This document shows positions 8,658 to 16,665 of a stretch of 64,000 bases of DNA, piece by piece. The notes beneath the pieces were generated by a model, which did no database searches, was not told the DNA's origin, and saw only the letters and a program-made list of their open reading frames with translations. Position numbers and translations under genes: made by a program. The DNA comes from an uncultured SAR86 cluster bacterium (GTDB lineage Bacteria > Pseudomonadota > Gammaproteobacteria > Magnimaribacterales > Magnimaribacteraceae), in assembly GCA_902606175.1 (NCBI GenBank), contig CACLEZ010000001.1:62001-126000 (forward strand). The letters run 5' to 3'. Position 1 is the stretch's first letter. Each line of letters begins with the position of its first letter.

Positions 8658-9746
8658 TTATTTTGGGGTAAGCGTAATCTTCAAATCTTCGCCTAAATTT
8701 TCCATATCCCCAATTGTGAAACCTATTGTACTCAGTTTTTGATTGTTCTGACCGAATTTAGAAAAGGTATTTCTATCCTTCCCCAGCAGTTTTGGTGCAT
8801 GATAAAGGATTAATTCATCAATCAATTCTTGGGCCAGAAGCGCGTCTAGAAGTATTGATCCCGACTCAACCATAAGAGTATTGATAGATTTTTCTTCCGC
8901 CAAGTAACTCATTATGTTATTCAAATCCGCCAAATCATTTTTTGACATAATACAAATTTCACTACTTTTGGATTTAATCTTTGAATGTTTAGTTGTGAAC
9001 ACTAGTGTCTCTGCTTTCGAGGAAAAAATATTCTCCTCCCCATTTAGGTAATTATTTCTATCAATCACTACCCTAAGTGGTTGTTTTACATCGTTGATGT
9101 CATATCCCGAGTCTCTGGAAGTAAGAGAAGGATTATCTTTCAAAATAGTTCCTGTTCCTGTCAAGATAGCTTCATTAGAAGCTCTAAGTTTATGGACATC
9201 TTTCCGGGATATCTCAGAAGTAATCCATTTACTCTTACCAGAATTTAAAGCTATCCCTCCGTCAAGACCAACTGCCATTTTAGCTGTTATAAATGGTCTA
9301 TTTTTTTCTAACCTAGAAAAGAATCCTCTGTTGAGTGCACGTGCTTCATCTCTTAGAAGACCTTCAATAATTTCTATATCTTTTTCTTTTTTTGCAAACC
9401 CATCCTGTGAAATATCTTCAGAGGCAATATAAACTTTCTTAATTCCATATCGTTTTATAGATTCAGAACAGGGCGGAGTTCTTCCTGTAGTAGAGCAAGG
9501 CTCTAATGTTACAAACATTTCAGAATTCTCTAGAGCTGATTCTGCACTTGAGCCTAGATTTTCAAAAACATTCTGAATAGCATTGACTTCTGCATGTCCT
9601 TCTCCAGCTTTTTGATGCCATCCTCTGCCGATGACTTTGTTATCCAGAGTAATAACACAACCCACCATCGGATTAGGTCTCGTAGTTAAAAGACCTTTTT
9701 TAGCGAGAGATAGAGCTTCGCGCATGTGCTCTGATGGGGACGTCAT
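8658..9746 (-). CDS. ribD: RibD, bifunctional riboflavin deaminase/reductase
   Basis: Two-domain enzyme of riboflavin synthesis. Residues 1-145 are the zinc deaminase, with the HAEVNAI motif near 51 and the LEPCSTTGRTPPC motif near 82 supplying the zinc ligands. Residues from about 150 form the NADPH-dependent reductase, starting RPFITAKMAVGLDGGIA and including SGSILLDALL near 292. The 362-residue length is normal. It overlaps nothing, starts two bases after nrdR, and is followed directly by ribBA; the riboflavin synthase gene (ribE) often found here is absent. Confidence 0.95.
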   Translation of the reverse strand: MTSPSEHMREALSLAKKGLLTTRPNPMVGCVITLDNKVIGRGWHQKAGEGHAEVNAIQNVFENLGSSAESALENSEMFVTLEPCSTTGRTPPCSESIKRYGIKKVYIASEDISQDGFAKKEKDIEIIEGLLRDEARALNRGFFSRLEKNRPFITAKMAVGLDGGIALNSGKSKWITSEISRKDVHKLRASNEAILTGTGTILKDNPSLTSRDSGYDINDVKQPLRVVIDRNNYLNGEENIFSSKAETLVFTTKHSKIKSKSSEICIMSKNDLADLNNIMSYLAEEKSINTLMVESGSILLDALLAQELIDELILYHAPKLLGKDRNTFSKFGQNNQKLSTIGFTIGDMENLGEDLKITLTPK

Positions 9747-9748
9747 AA

Positions 9749-10204
9749 TTAATCGCTAGTTAATTTCTCAACCTCTTCTGAAAATTCATTGATGTCTTCA
9801 AATCTTCTGTATACAGAAGCAAACCTTATGAAGGCAACTTCATCTATTTTTCTAAGGTTTTGCATTACAACTTCTCCGATTAGTCTCGAGGGTATTTCTC
9901 TTTCCCCGGAAGATCGAATATCTTTCTTTATATCTTCGATAAGAGTTTCTATCTCTTCTTCTCCAACAGGTCTTTTCTCTAAAGATCTATAAAGACCTTC
10001 CCTCAATTTGTGCTCATCAAAGGGTTCTCTGGAATTGTTTTTTTGTTTAATCACTCGTGGCATTAAAAGCTCTGCAGTTTCAAATGTTGTAAATCTCTCA
10101 TTACATGAAGGACATTCTCGTCTTCTTCTGATTTGCTGACCTTCAGCTATCAGTCTGGAGTCGATTACTTTTGTATCAGAGAAGCCACAGTAGGGGCAGT
10201 GCAT
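9749..10204 (-). CDS. nrdR: NrdR, ATP-cone transcriptional repressor of ribonucleotide reductase genes
   Basis: Global regulator that senses ATP/dATP and represses nrd genes. Zinc-ribbon ligands are Cys3, Cys6, Cys31 and Cys34 (CPYC and CPSC), followed by the basic RRRRE stretch. The ATP-cone runs from about residue 49 ([19 protein letters not shown]) to 139 ([17 protein letters not shown]). The 151-residue length is standard. Its ATG lies inside the 3' end of glyA, overlapping by 40 bases, so translation is probably coupled to glyA. Confidence 0.97.
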   Translation of the reverse strand: MHCPYCGFSDTKVIDSRLIAEGQQIRRRRECPSCNERFTTFETAELLMPRVIKQKNNSREPFDEHKLREGLYRSLEKRPVGEEEIETLIEDIKKDIRSSGEREIPSRLIGEVVMQNLRKIDEVAFIRFASVYRRFEDINEFSEEVEKLTSD

Positions 10205-11463
10205 AATTCAGCGGAGTAAACTGGATAACTAGAACAAAGCTCGATAACCTTGCTCTTAACGTCGTTAATTAAAATTTGGTTATTAATATCTTCCAAGATA
10301 TCACAAATCCAGTTTGCAACTAATGTTACCTCTGGCTCCTTGAAGCCTCTTGTTGTTGCAGCTGGTGTTCCTATTCTTAGACCACTCGTTACAAATGGTG
10401 ATTGTGGATCATTAGGAACAGCATTTTTGTTAACTGTAATATTGGCTGTTCCAAGGGCTGCATCAGCATCTTTTCCGGTCAAACCCTTTTCAACTAGATC
10501 AACAAGGAACATATGATTTTCTGTCCCGTTAGAGACAATATTTATGCCTCTTTCCATGAACGTAGCGGCCATTTGTTTTGCATTTTCCTTCACTTGCTTC
10601 TGATAATCTTTAAAAGCCGGATCTAGCGCTTCTTTGAAGCATAATGCTTTAGCAGCAATTACGTGCATCAAAGGTCCACCTTGTGTACCAGGGAAGATGG
10701 CTGAGTTAAGTTTTTTATGTATTTCTTCATTATCTTTAGCAAGAATTAATCCGCCTCTCGGACCTCTTAATGTTTTATGTGTTGTAGTTGTTACAACATC
10801 TGCATGGGGTATGGGAGAGGGATATTCCTTGGCAGCCACTAAACCAGAGACATGTGCCATATCAACCAAAAGGTAAGCATCGACGGAATCAGCAATCTCT
10901 CTAAATTTTGCCCAATCAACAATTCCAGAATAGGCTGAGAAGCCAGCTATAATTAGCTTCGGATTATGCTCTCTAGCAAGATCTTCCACTTCTTGGTAAT
11001 TAAGTTCACCAGTTTTTGGATCCAGTCCATATTGAAATGAATTATATGTCTTCCCAGAAAAATTTACTTTTGCGCCGTGAGTAAGGTGTCCACCATGATC
11101 TAAGCTCATTCCAAGGATAGTGTCTCCAGCATCACATAGAGCTAGAAAGACAGCGGAGTTAGCACTCGCACCGGAATGAGGTTGAACATTTGCATAAGCA
11201 GCTCCATAAAGTTCCTTGGCTCTTTCTATTGCGAGGGATTCTGCAACATCAACATTTTCGCAGCCACCGTAATATCTTTTTCCAGGATACCCTTCTGCAT
11301 ATTTGTTTGTCAGCACAGACCCTTGGATTTCTAGAATTCCTTTTGAAGTGTAGTTTTCTGATGCAATTAATTCTATGTGCTCTTCTTGACGAACGGACTC
11401 TTTAGATATGGATTGCCATAACTCGGGATCAAATTCTTCTAAACCTTTATCTGTAATAAACAT
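10165..11463 (-). CDS. glyA: GlyA, serine hydroxymethyltransferase
   Basis: PLP enzyme interconverting serine and glycine and loading tetrahydrofolate with one-carbon units. Landmarks are [10 protein letters not shown] near residue 33, [15 protein letters not shown] near 92, and the PLP-lysine segment [14 protein letters not shown] near 227. The homologous C terminus is [10 protein letters not shown], but the frame continues about 14 residues and overlaps nrdR by 40 bases. This makes it 432 residues against about 417 in E. coli. A perfect TATAAT -10 lies 31 bases upstream of the ATG. Confidence 0.97.
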   Translation of the reverse strand: MFITDKGLEEFDPELWQSISKESVRQEEHIELIASENYTSKGILEIQGSVLTNKYAEGYPGKRYYGGCENVDVAESLAIERAKELYGAAYANVQPHSGASANSAVFLALCDAGDTILGMSLDHGGHLTHGAKVNFSGKTYNSFQYGLDPKTGELNYQEVEDLAREHNPKLIIAGFSAYSGIVDWAKFREIADSVDAYLLVDMAHVSGLVAAKEYPSPIPHADVVTTTTHKTLRGPRGGLILAKDNEEIHKKLNSAIFPGTQGGPLMHVIAAKALCFKEALDPAFKDYQKQVKENAKQMAATFMERGINIVSNGTENHMFLVDLVEKGLTGKDADAALGTANITVNKNAVPNDPQSPFVTSGLRIGTPAATTRGFKEPEVTLVANWICDILEDINNQILINDVKSKVIELCSSYPVYSAELCTAPTVASLIQK

Positions 11464-11493
11464 ATGTTGTTAAATAGTTAAGGGCGCTATTTG

Positions 11494-11499
11494 ATTATA
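11494..11499 (-). promoter_or_regulatory. Candidate -10 of the glyA promoter
   Basis: On the reverse strand a perfect TATAAT, preceded directly by CTG, lies 31 bases upstream of the glyA ATG in the 67-base gap after nth. No good -35 sits at the expected distance. It is a plausible sigma-70 start for the glyA-to-nusB unit, judged only from consensus and position. Confidence 0.45.
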
Positions 11500-11530
11500 C
11501 AGAATATCACTTAACATCTCTTAATTAAGT

Positions 11531-12184
11531 TCATGCTTTATTGGTCTTGACGGGTGATTTTCTTCCTTTATTAACTTCAGAGCAAATTTTGCAAACTCTT
11601 CCATCACAACCTCTGGCGGTACAATACTCTCGTCCATAAAATATAATTTGTAAATGAAGTTTATTCCAATCCTCAACAGGGAATCCTTTCTTAAGATCTC
11701 TTTCAGTTTGCTTCACATTTTTGCCTCTCGAAAGTCTCCATCTTTGAGCTAATCTGTGGATATGTGTATCTACGGGAAATGCTGGGTGATTAAATCCCTG
11801 ACTCATAACAACAGAAGCAGTTTTATGACCTACGCCAGGTAAAGTCTCCAAAGCTTCAAAGCTCTCAGGGACTTGCCCCTCATACTTTTCGCACAAAATT
11901 TTACTCAATTCTGCTATTGCTTTTGATTTTTTAGGAGATAAACCGCAAGGTCTGATTATTTTTCTTATTTCATCTGGATCAACCAAGGCCATATCAAATG
12001 GGTTATTGGCTAATGAGAAGAGTTCAGGCGTCACTTGGTTAACTCTTATATCAGTACATTGTGCCGATAATAAAACGGCAATTAAGAGTGTATAAATAGA
12101 ATCATGATCAAGGGGAATAGGAGTTTCCGGATAGAGCCTCTGAAGCTCCTTACTAATATAAATAAATCTTTGTTCTTTCTTCAA
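11531..12184 (-). CDS. nth: Nth, endonuclease III (base excision repair)
   Basis: DNA glycosylase/AP lyase removing oxidised pyrimidines. The helix-hairpin-helix LPGVGHKTASVV carries catalytic Lys121, and FPVDTHIHRL carries Asp139, matching Lys120/Asp138 of E. coli Nth. The C-terminal iron-sulfur region has cysteines at 188, 193, 198 and 201, a C-x4-C-x4-C-x2-C spacing rather than the classical C-x6-C-x2-C-x5-C, so cluster geometry is altered or belongs to a variant subfamily. At 217 residues length is normal. It precedes glyA on the same strand and diverges from the small gene at 12224. Confidence 0.94.
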   Translation of the reverse strand: MKKEQRFIYISKELQRLYPETPIPLDHDSIYTLLIAVLLSAQCTDIRVNQVTPELFSLANNPFDMALVDPDEIRKIIRPCGLSPKKSKAIAELSKILCEKYEGQVPESFEALETLPGVGHKTASVVMSQGFNHPAFPVDTHIHRLAQRWRLSRGKNVKQTERDLKKGFPVEDWNKLHLQIIFYGREYCTARGCDGRVCKICSEVNKGRKSPVKTNKA

Positions 12185-12209
12185 AACTTATTTCTTCTTT
12201 AATTTACTT

Positions 12210-12217
12210 AGTATACT
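12210..12217. promoter_or_regulatory. Candidate shared palindromic -10 between nth and the small gene at 12224
   Basis: The 39-base gap between the divergent starts contains the palindrome AGTATACT, which supplies TATACT on both strands. For the forward gene it would leave only a few bases of leader, and for nth about 25 bases. No convincing -35 is seen on either side, so this rests on one hexamer and its position. Confidence 0.25.
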
Positions 12218-12223
12218 TGTTTA

Positions 12224-12517
12224 ATGTTTGATGGAAGAGTCAAAAAGATTATAGATTTTTTAAAAGAAAAGTTCACAGAGGAAACTGAATCTACTAGAAC
12301 CATGCTCAAAATTTACTCTGATTATGTTAAGGGTGAAGCTAACGATGAAGACATAGAAAAAGCTAATAAACAACTAAATGAAATACTTAAAGATTTAAGT
12401 TTTGGTCTAATGGCAGTCATTCCTTTTGCACCTATAACAATTCCTATGATTGCTAAATTTGCGAAGAAGCATAATATTGACCTTCTTCCTGAATGGTTCA
12501 AGGATTCTCTAAAGTAG
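12224..12517 (+). CDS. Small uncharacterised protein
   Basis: I do not recognise a family with confidence. The 97-residue protein has a charged helical first half (FLKEKFTEETESTRTMLKIY) and a hydrophobic segment, LSFGLMAVIPFAPITIPMI, near residues 64-82. It ends in KKHNIDLLPEWFKDSL. The proline-rich hydrophobic stretch followed by a LLPEWF tail faintly recalls LETM1-like domains, but it is far too short to assign. It stands alone on the forward strand, divergent from nth and convergent with the PepSY gene. Confidence 0.6.
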   Translation: MFDGRVKKIIDFLKEKFTEETESTRTMLKIYSDYVKGEANDEDIEKANKQLNEILKDLSFGLMAVIPFAPITIPMIAKFAKKHNIDLLPEWFKDSLK

Positions 12518-12525
12518 AATCAAAT

Positions 12526-13062
12526 TTATTTTTTGTTTGTGACAAAGAAGAGATAAACACCAGATAAAGCACTTATTAAGGCCAGAATTGAAAATATTTT
12601 TAAGAAAATATTTCCTATATCATCTCTCTCATTCCAGTCCATGATATGGACACCCCACATAAAGTCCCAAATTCTCCATTGATTAGACCTGATTGCGACA
12701 ATTTCTTCTGTGTATGGATCCACATATACATTTATTTCTTCTTTTGCATCGTTAAGTGCTTCAATTTTATATAGAGGCAATGATCTGCCTCTATATTCTG
12801 AACCAGGTTTATTTTCGGTTATTTCTGTAACTAAACTTGGCTTTAAAAAGGTTTTGTTTTCGACCAAAGATAAAGCTTGTTGTGGTTCAATCTTTTGGGT
12901 CTTTGGCACCTCCTTTACAGCTACAGTTTTTAAGTATTGACTCCCTCTTACTTCTTCGATTTTGTTAAAAGAAAAATAAATACCTGATATGGTCCATAAG
13001 AGAAGTTGAACCGAAATAGCCAAGCTCAGATATTTATGTATCTTTCTGGGGGAACCTTTCAA
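12526..13062 (-). CDS. PepSY-domain membrane protein
   Basis: A 178-residue protein with two membrane helices (LSLAISVQLLLWTISGIYF near residues 12-30 and IFSILALISALSGVYLFF near 157-174) bracketing a periplasmic PepSY-like region. In that region YKIEALNDAKEEINVYVDPYTEEIVAI is the usual signature of the domain. PepSY-associated TM proteins are often linked to iron reductases or protease inhibition; no such partner is adjacent, so function is open. Eight bases separate its ATG from the stop of the upstream flavoprotein gene, suggesting co-transcription. Confidence 0.75.
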   Translation of the reverse strand: MKGSPRKIHKYLSLAISVQLLLWTISGIYFSFNKIEEVRGSQYLKTVAVKEVPKTQKIEPQQALSLVENKTFLKPSLVTEITENKPGSEYRGRSLPLYKIEALNDAKEEINVYVDPYTEEIVAIRSNQWRIWDFMWGVHIMDWNERDDIGNIFLKIFSILALISALSGVYLFFVTNKK

Positions 13063-13070
13063 ACTAACTT

Positions 13071-14042
13071 TTATATAGCCTTTTGTAGTTTGGAGGCGAC
13101 AATTTCTTCAGCCTCAGCCATTATTCTATCTATCAATTCTTTTACTGTTGGGATATCAGACACCAATCCAGCTACCATGCCACAAGACCAAGCCCCTGCT
13201 TCTGGCTCTCCATCCATCATAACTTTTGGGTAAACTCCAGCTACTTCATCGATAATATCTTCAAATTTAAGTTCATCTCCATAAGCCTTTTCTTTAGCCA
13301 TCAGGCTTTCTACAGCTGGATTATTTAACACTCTTTCTGTGTTTGTGAGAGATCTCATGATTAGTCTTGTATCTAACTCACTGGCATTAACAATAGCTTC
13401 TTTAACATTCTGATGAACAGGAGCATCTTGAGTAGCAATGAAACGCGTCCCCATATTCATGCCTTCAGCACCCAAGGCCATTGCAGCTATAAGACTTCTA
13501 GCATCAGCCATTCCTCCAGAGGCAACAAAGGGTATATCGAGTTCGTCAGCTGCCCTTGGCAGTAGTATAAAATTCGGAATATCATCTTCACCAGGATGAC
13601 CTCCACATTCAAAGCCGTCGACTGATACAGCATCACAGCCTATGTCTTGAGCTTTAATAGAATGTCTTACTGATGTGCACTTGTGAATAACCTTGATACC
13701 TGCGTCTTTCATAGCTGGCATATATACGGCAGGATTCCTACCGGCTGTTTCAACAACCTTCACACCATTATTAATGATAACTTCAATTAGTCCTGGGTAA
13801 TCTGGAGGCGTCAATGAAGGTAAGAAAGTTAAGTTCACTCCAAAAGGTTTATCTGTGAGTTCTTGGCATTTTTTTATTTCTGCATCAAGTTTTTCAGGTG
13901 TACCTTGGGTAAGGCCTGTAATTATTCCAAGGCCACCTGCATTTGATACTGCTGCAGCAAGTTCTGCAAATCCTACATAGTGCATTCCACCTTGGATGAT
14001 GGGATGTTCTATCCCAAATAGTTCAGTTATTTGTGTTTTCAT
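13071..14042 (-). CDS. Nitronate monooxygenase-like flavoprotein (His-containing)
   Basis: FMN-dependent TIM-barrel protein of the NMO/2-nitropropane dioxygenase family, which includes nitronate oxidases and FabK-like enoyl reductases. The N-terminal IEHPIIQGGM and the segment SNAGGLGIITG form the flavin site. Residues 147-149 are GGH, so the active-site His149 is present. VASGGMADARSLIAAMALGAEGMNMGTRF binds phosphate near residue 195. Actual substrate is not readable from sequence. The ATG has a strong GGAGGAG site and a candidate promoter just upstream. A paralogue at 16666 lacks the His. Confidence 0.85.
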   Translation of the reverse strand: MKTQITELFGIEHPIIQGGMHYVGFAELAAAVSNAGGLGIITGLTQGTPEKLDAEIKKCQELTDKPFGVNLTFLPSLTPPDYPGLIEVIINNGVKVVETAGRNPAVYMPAMKDAGIKVIHKCTSVRHSIKAQDIGCDAVSVDGFECGGHPGEDDIPNFILLPRAADELDIPFVASGGMADARSLIAAMALGAEGMNMGTRFIATQDAPVHQNVKEAIVNASELDTRLIMRSLTNTERVLNNPAVESLMAKEKAYGDELKFEDIIDEVAGVYPKVMMDGEPEAGAWSCGMVAGLVSDIPTVKELIDRIMAEAEEIVASKLQKAI

Positions 14043-14070
14043 TTCTCCTCCATAAATTTAGGAAACTTAG

Positions 14071-14099
14071 TATATAGATTGATTCATTTAATGTGTCAT
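14071..14099 (-). promoter_or_regulatory. Candidate promoter of the flavoprotein gene ending at 13071
   Basis: On the reverse strand ATGACA (14094-14099) is followed after 17 bases by TATATA (14071-14076), with TATACT overlapping two bases further. The -35 half falls in the last codons of the upstream membrane-protein gene. Spacing is ideal and hexamers are 5/6 and 4/6 matches. The GGAGGAG ribosome site follows at 14043-14052. Confidence 0.4.
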
Positions 14100-14486
14100 T
14101 TGTTTCCAGAGATATCGCAAGGCAATTAATGCTGGGATGTAATAGCCACAAAGAAAAATAATGATGAATGCAACATCACTCACCGGATCTCTAAAAAACC
14201 AAAAAGCCGGTCCGTCAATTAAGTCGGTAAAAAACCTAATAAAAATTAGTATGAATAGCATAGGAGCACTTTTTAGAAAGTAAGCAATAATAAATGCAAA
14301 GCCCACGGCAAGATTTCTGGCGGTATAAATCCAATCTCCCAGAATAGTTGATGATGCATTAATGTCTCCTAAAAATGATGGATCAGTTAATGCCCAATAT
14401 GGCCCCAAAAACATGGGCCATACTTCCATGAAAAGAATTATAGTTAACCACCAAGGTATAGGAGTTTTTTTGGATAGTTGATTCAT
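14088..14486 (-). CDS. Four-helix membrane protein of unknown function
   Basis: No family recognised. The 132-residue protein has about four hydrophobic segments: WWLTIILFMEVWPMFLGPYW near residues 12-31, NLAVGFAFIIAYFL near 58-71, APMLFILIFIRFFTDLI near 74-90 and DVAFIIIFLCGYYIPALIAL near 104-123. It is aromatic-rich with short loops. It lies between a sulfatase and a flavoprotein on the same strand and shares its general build with the membrane protein at 16190, on the other side of the sulfatase. Confidence 0.65.
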   Translation of the reverse strand: MNQLSKKTPIPWWLTIILFMEVWPMFLGPYWALTDPSFLGDINASSTILGDWIYTARNLAVGFAFIIAYFLKSAPMLFILIFIRFFTDLIDGPAFWFFRDPVSDVAFIIIFLCGYYIPALIALRYLWKQMTH

Positions 14487-14530
14487 TCGTATAAAAAATT
14501 ATCACAAATATAATTTAAGTTATTTTTTGA

Positions 14531-16180
14531 TCAATTAGACCAATAAATATATTCATCACCTTGTTCATAAATTTGACCATCATACTTGTCGATCAAAATA
14601 GGTGCCTCATAAGCTGAAGGGAAAAGAGGGTCTTTTTGTTCAGAGTTGAATTCACTTAAAAGCTCTTCAATTATACGAGCCTCTTCAGTATGTTGTTCAA
14701 TAAGATTTGTCTGCTCTAAAGGATCTATAGAAGTATCAAACAACCATCGAAAATTTTCTTTTTTACTAATTATATATTTCCATTTGCCATGTAAGACAGA
14801 TTGATGATTTCCTGACCGCCAGAAAAGCGTTTCGTGAGGCTCATTAGAATTTTCATTTTTTATAAATGGCATTAAGTTCACACCATCTATCTTACTTTCC
14901 TTTGATATTTCGGCTTTTGCTGCCGCAGCAATTGTAGGAAAGATATCAAAGTGATGAATTGCACTATCCGATATTTGATTGGGATTTATCTCATCAGGCC
15001 AACTAGCAATAAAAGGCACTCTTATGCCGCCTTCAAAAAAGCTAATCTTCCAACCTCTGTAAGGTTTATTAACATCTTCTAGCTCAATGTAGTTAGCTCC
15101 TCCATTATCACTGGTAAATATGATTAACGTTTTTCCATAAATATCTAGTTCTTTTAATTTTTTGACAATCAATCCAACACTTCTATCTAGGGCAGCTATC
15201 ATTCCTGAGTAAACTTGCAGATTATGCCCTGTCATATGGATCATCTCCTCGACATCACTTCTTAAGGCCTGGAGAGGATTGTGGATCGCCCAATGACTTA
15301 GATATAGGAAAAAAGGTCTATTTTTGTTTTTATCAATGACTTTTAGAGCCTCTTGTGTGTAATAGTCTGTTACATATCCTTCTGGTTTAAAAAGATCTCC
15401 CCCATTGAATTTTGCTGCATACTGGCCTGAGCTCCAAACCATTTTATCTATAGAAGTATCGAATTTCGCATTTACGACATCAGGATGATCTTGTGGTAAA
15501 TAATAGCCACCCTGTAATGCCAACGAATCATGAAATCCCTGGCTTTGAGGATCCATGCCGTACGCATGACCTAGATGCCATTTTCCAATATGGGCTGTGT
15601 AATATCCTGAATCTTGCAAGATCTCGGCAATTGTTGTCTGCTCACTTGGCATACCCTGCTCTAAAAAAGGTGGCAGGTTTGATGCTATCTCTCTATCAAT
15701 TCTTCCTCGTAAAGCCGAATCATCTTCTTGTACAAGCCAATTTAGTACTGTTCTTCCAGCATCAGGAACAGGTGTAAATTCAAAGCCAAATCTTGTTGGA
15801 TATTTTCCAGTCATGATGGAAGCTCTTGATGGAGCACATGTTGCATTAGCGGCATAGCCTCTGGAAAACCATATTCCACTTTCGGCTAGTGAATCTATAT
15901 GCGGAGTTTGAAGAGTTCCATCAGCTGCCCCACCATTATGAAGCGAAATATCGTTGTATCCCATATCATCAGCCAAAATTAAAATAATGTTTGGCCTTGT
16001 GTCATCGATATTAAGATTTTGGGAGGGACCTTCTGCCCAACTAGTAGGTATATTTTCTTGCACTGGATTAATCAAGTTCATTACTTTTGGCATCATCCAA
16101 ACTATTACGTTTACCTTATATTCCCAAAGGAGAAGTCCTGAAACTAATATTATCAACAATGAATAGAAAAGCTTTCTCAT
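14531..16180 (-). CDS. Type I (formylglycine) sulfatase, membrane-anchored
   Basis: Hydrolyses a sulfate ester of unknown substrate outside the cytoplasm. Residues 4-19 form an N-terminal signal anchor. Asp71-Asp72 in LILADDMGYND are metal ligands, and Cys115 in CAPSRASIMTGKYPTRFG is the C-x-P-S-R cysteine that must be converted to formylglycine. HIGKWHLGH near residue 197 and FTSDNGGANY near 360 complete the site. The 549-residue length fits arylsulfatase-like enzymes. No formylglycine-generating enzyme is in the window. It is flanked on both sides by small polytopic proteins on the same strand. Confidence 0.9.
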   Translation of the reverse strand: MRKLFYSLLIILVSGLLLWEYKVNVIVWMMPKVMNLINPVQENIPTSWAEGPSQNLNIDDTRPNIILILADDMGYNDISLHNGGAADGTLQTPHIDSLAESGIWFSRGYAANATCAPSRASIMTGKYPTRFGFEFTPVPDAGRTVLNWLVQEDDSALRGRIDREIASNLPPFLEQGMPSEQTTIAEILQDSGYYTAHIGKWHLGHAYGMDPQSQGFHDSLALQGGYYLPQDHPDVVNAKFDTSIDKMVWSSGQYAAKFNGGDLFKPEGYVTDYYTQEALKVIDKNKNRPFFLYLSHWAIHNPLQALRSDVEEMIHMTGHNLQVYSGMIAALDRSVGLIVKKLKELDIYGKTLIIFTSDNGGANYIELEDVNKPYRGWKISFFEGGIRVPFIASWPDEINPNQISDSAIHHFDIFPTIAAAAKAEISKESKIDGVNLMPFIKNENSNEPHETLFWRSGNHQSVLHGKWKYIISKKENFRWLFDTSIDPLEQTNLIEQHTEEARIIEELLSEFNSEQKDPLFPSAYEAPILIDKYDGQIYEQGDEYIYWSN

Positions 16181-16189
16181 GATTTGGTT

Positions 16190-16663
16190 CTACTTGGCCT
16201 TTTCTCTAGTTGATAGTATTAAAAATATTATTAAGAGAAAAACTACATAAGGAGCCCCTGTAGCTCCGGGTGTCATGCCAGATGTATAGATACCACCATC
16301 TACAACAGATTTCTCCATAAAAGGATATACAAAAAGTCTAACTGACCATTCAGTTAACCAAAATATAAACATCAAAGGAATTAATGATTTATATCTTAAA
16401 ATTACTACCCAAGATATCCCGCAGAAAATTAATTGAGCCAAGCCCCATAAAGAGAAAAACATGTAAATTAGTGGCATTGGATCCGGATTACCTGATAAAA
16501 CGATAAAGTTTGCAATATCGTGCATTCCATATTGCTCAAAAAACATATGAATGACTGATCTCCAAGTCATGAGACACACAAATGCAACAAAGAACCACAG
16601 AGCAAGTCTACTTCCTCGATATGTATTGTCTGCAGTAGAAGGCAGCAGATTTAGGTTGAACAT
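16190..16663 (-). CDS. Four-helix membrane protein of unknown function
   Basis: No family recognised. I choose the ATG at 16663, two bases after the stop of the upstream flavoprotein gene, giving 157 residues. A TTG at 16696 would add 11 residues and overlap that gene. Hydrophobic segments are LALWFFVAFVCLMTW, LIYMFFSLWGLAQLIFCGISWVVIL, LIPLMFIFWLTEWSVRLFVY and APYVVFLLIIFLIL. It sits ten bases upstream of the sulfatase gene and may work with it, but nothing in the sequence shows how. Confidence 0.65.
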   Translation of the reverse strand: MFNLNLLPSTADNTYRGSRLALWFFVAFVCLMTWRSVIHMFFEQYGMHDIANFIVLSGNPDPMPLIYMFFSLWGLAQLIFCGISWVVILRYKSLIPLMFIFWLTEWSVRLFVYPFMEKSVVDGGIYTSGMTPGATGAPYVVFLLIIFLILSTREKAK

Positions 16664-16665
16664 AT

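Noticed and set aside
9094..9432. 112-codon forward open frame inside ribD
   Set aside because: Antisense to the conserved reductase domain of RibD; the composition is that of a shadow frame.
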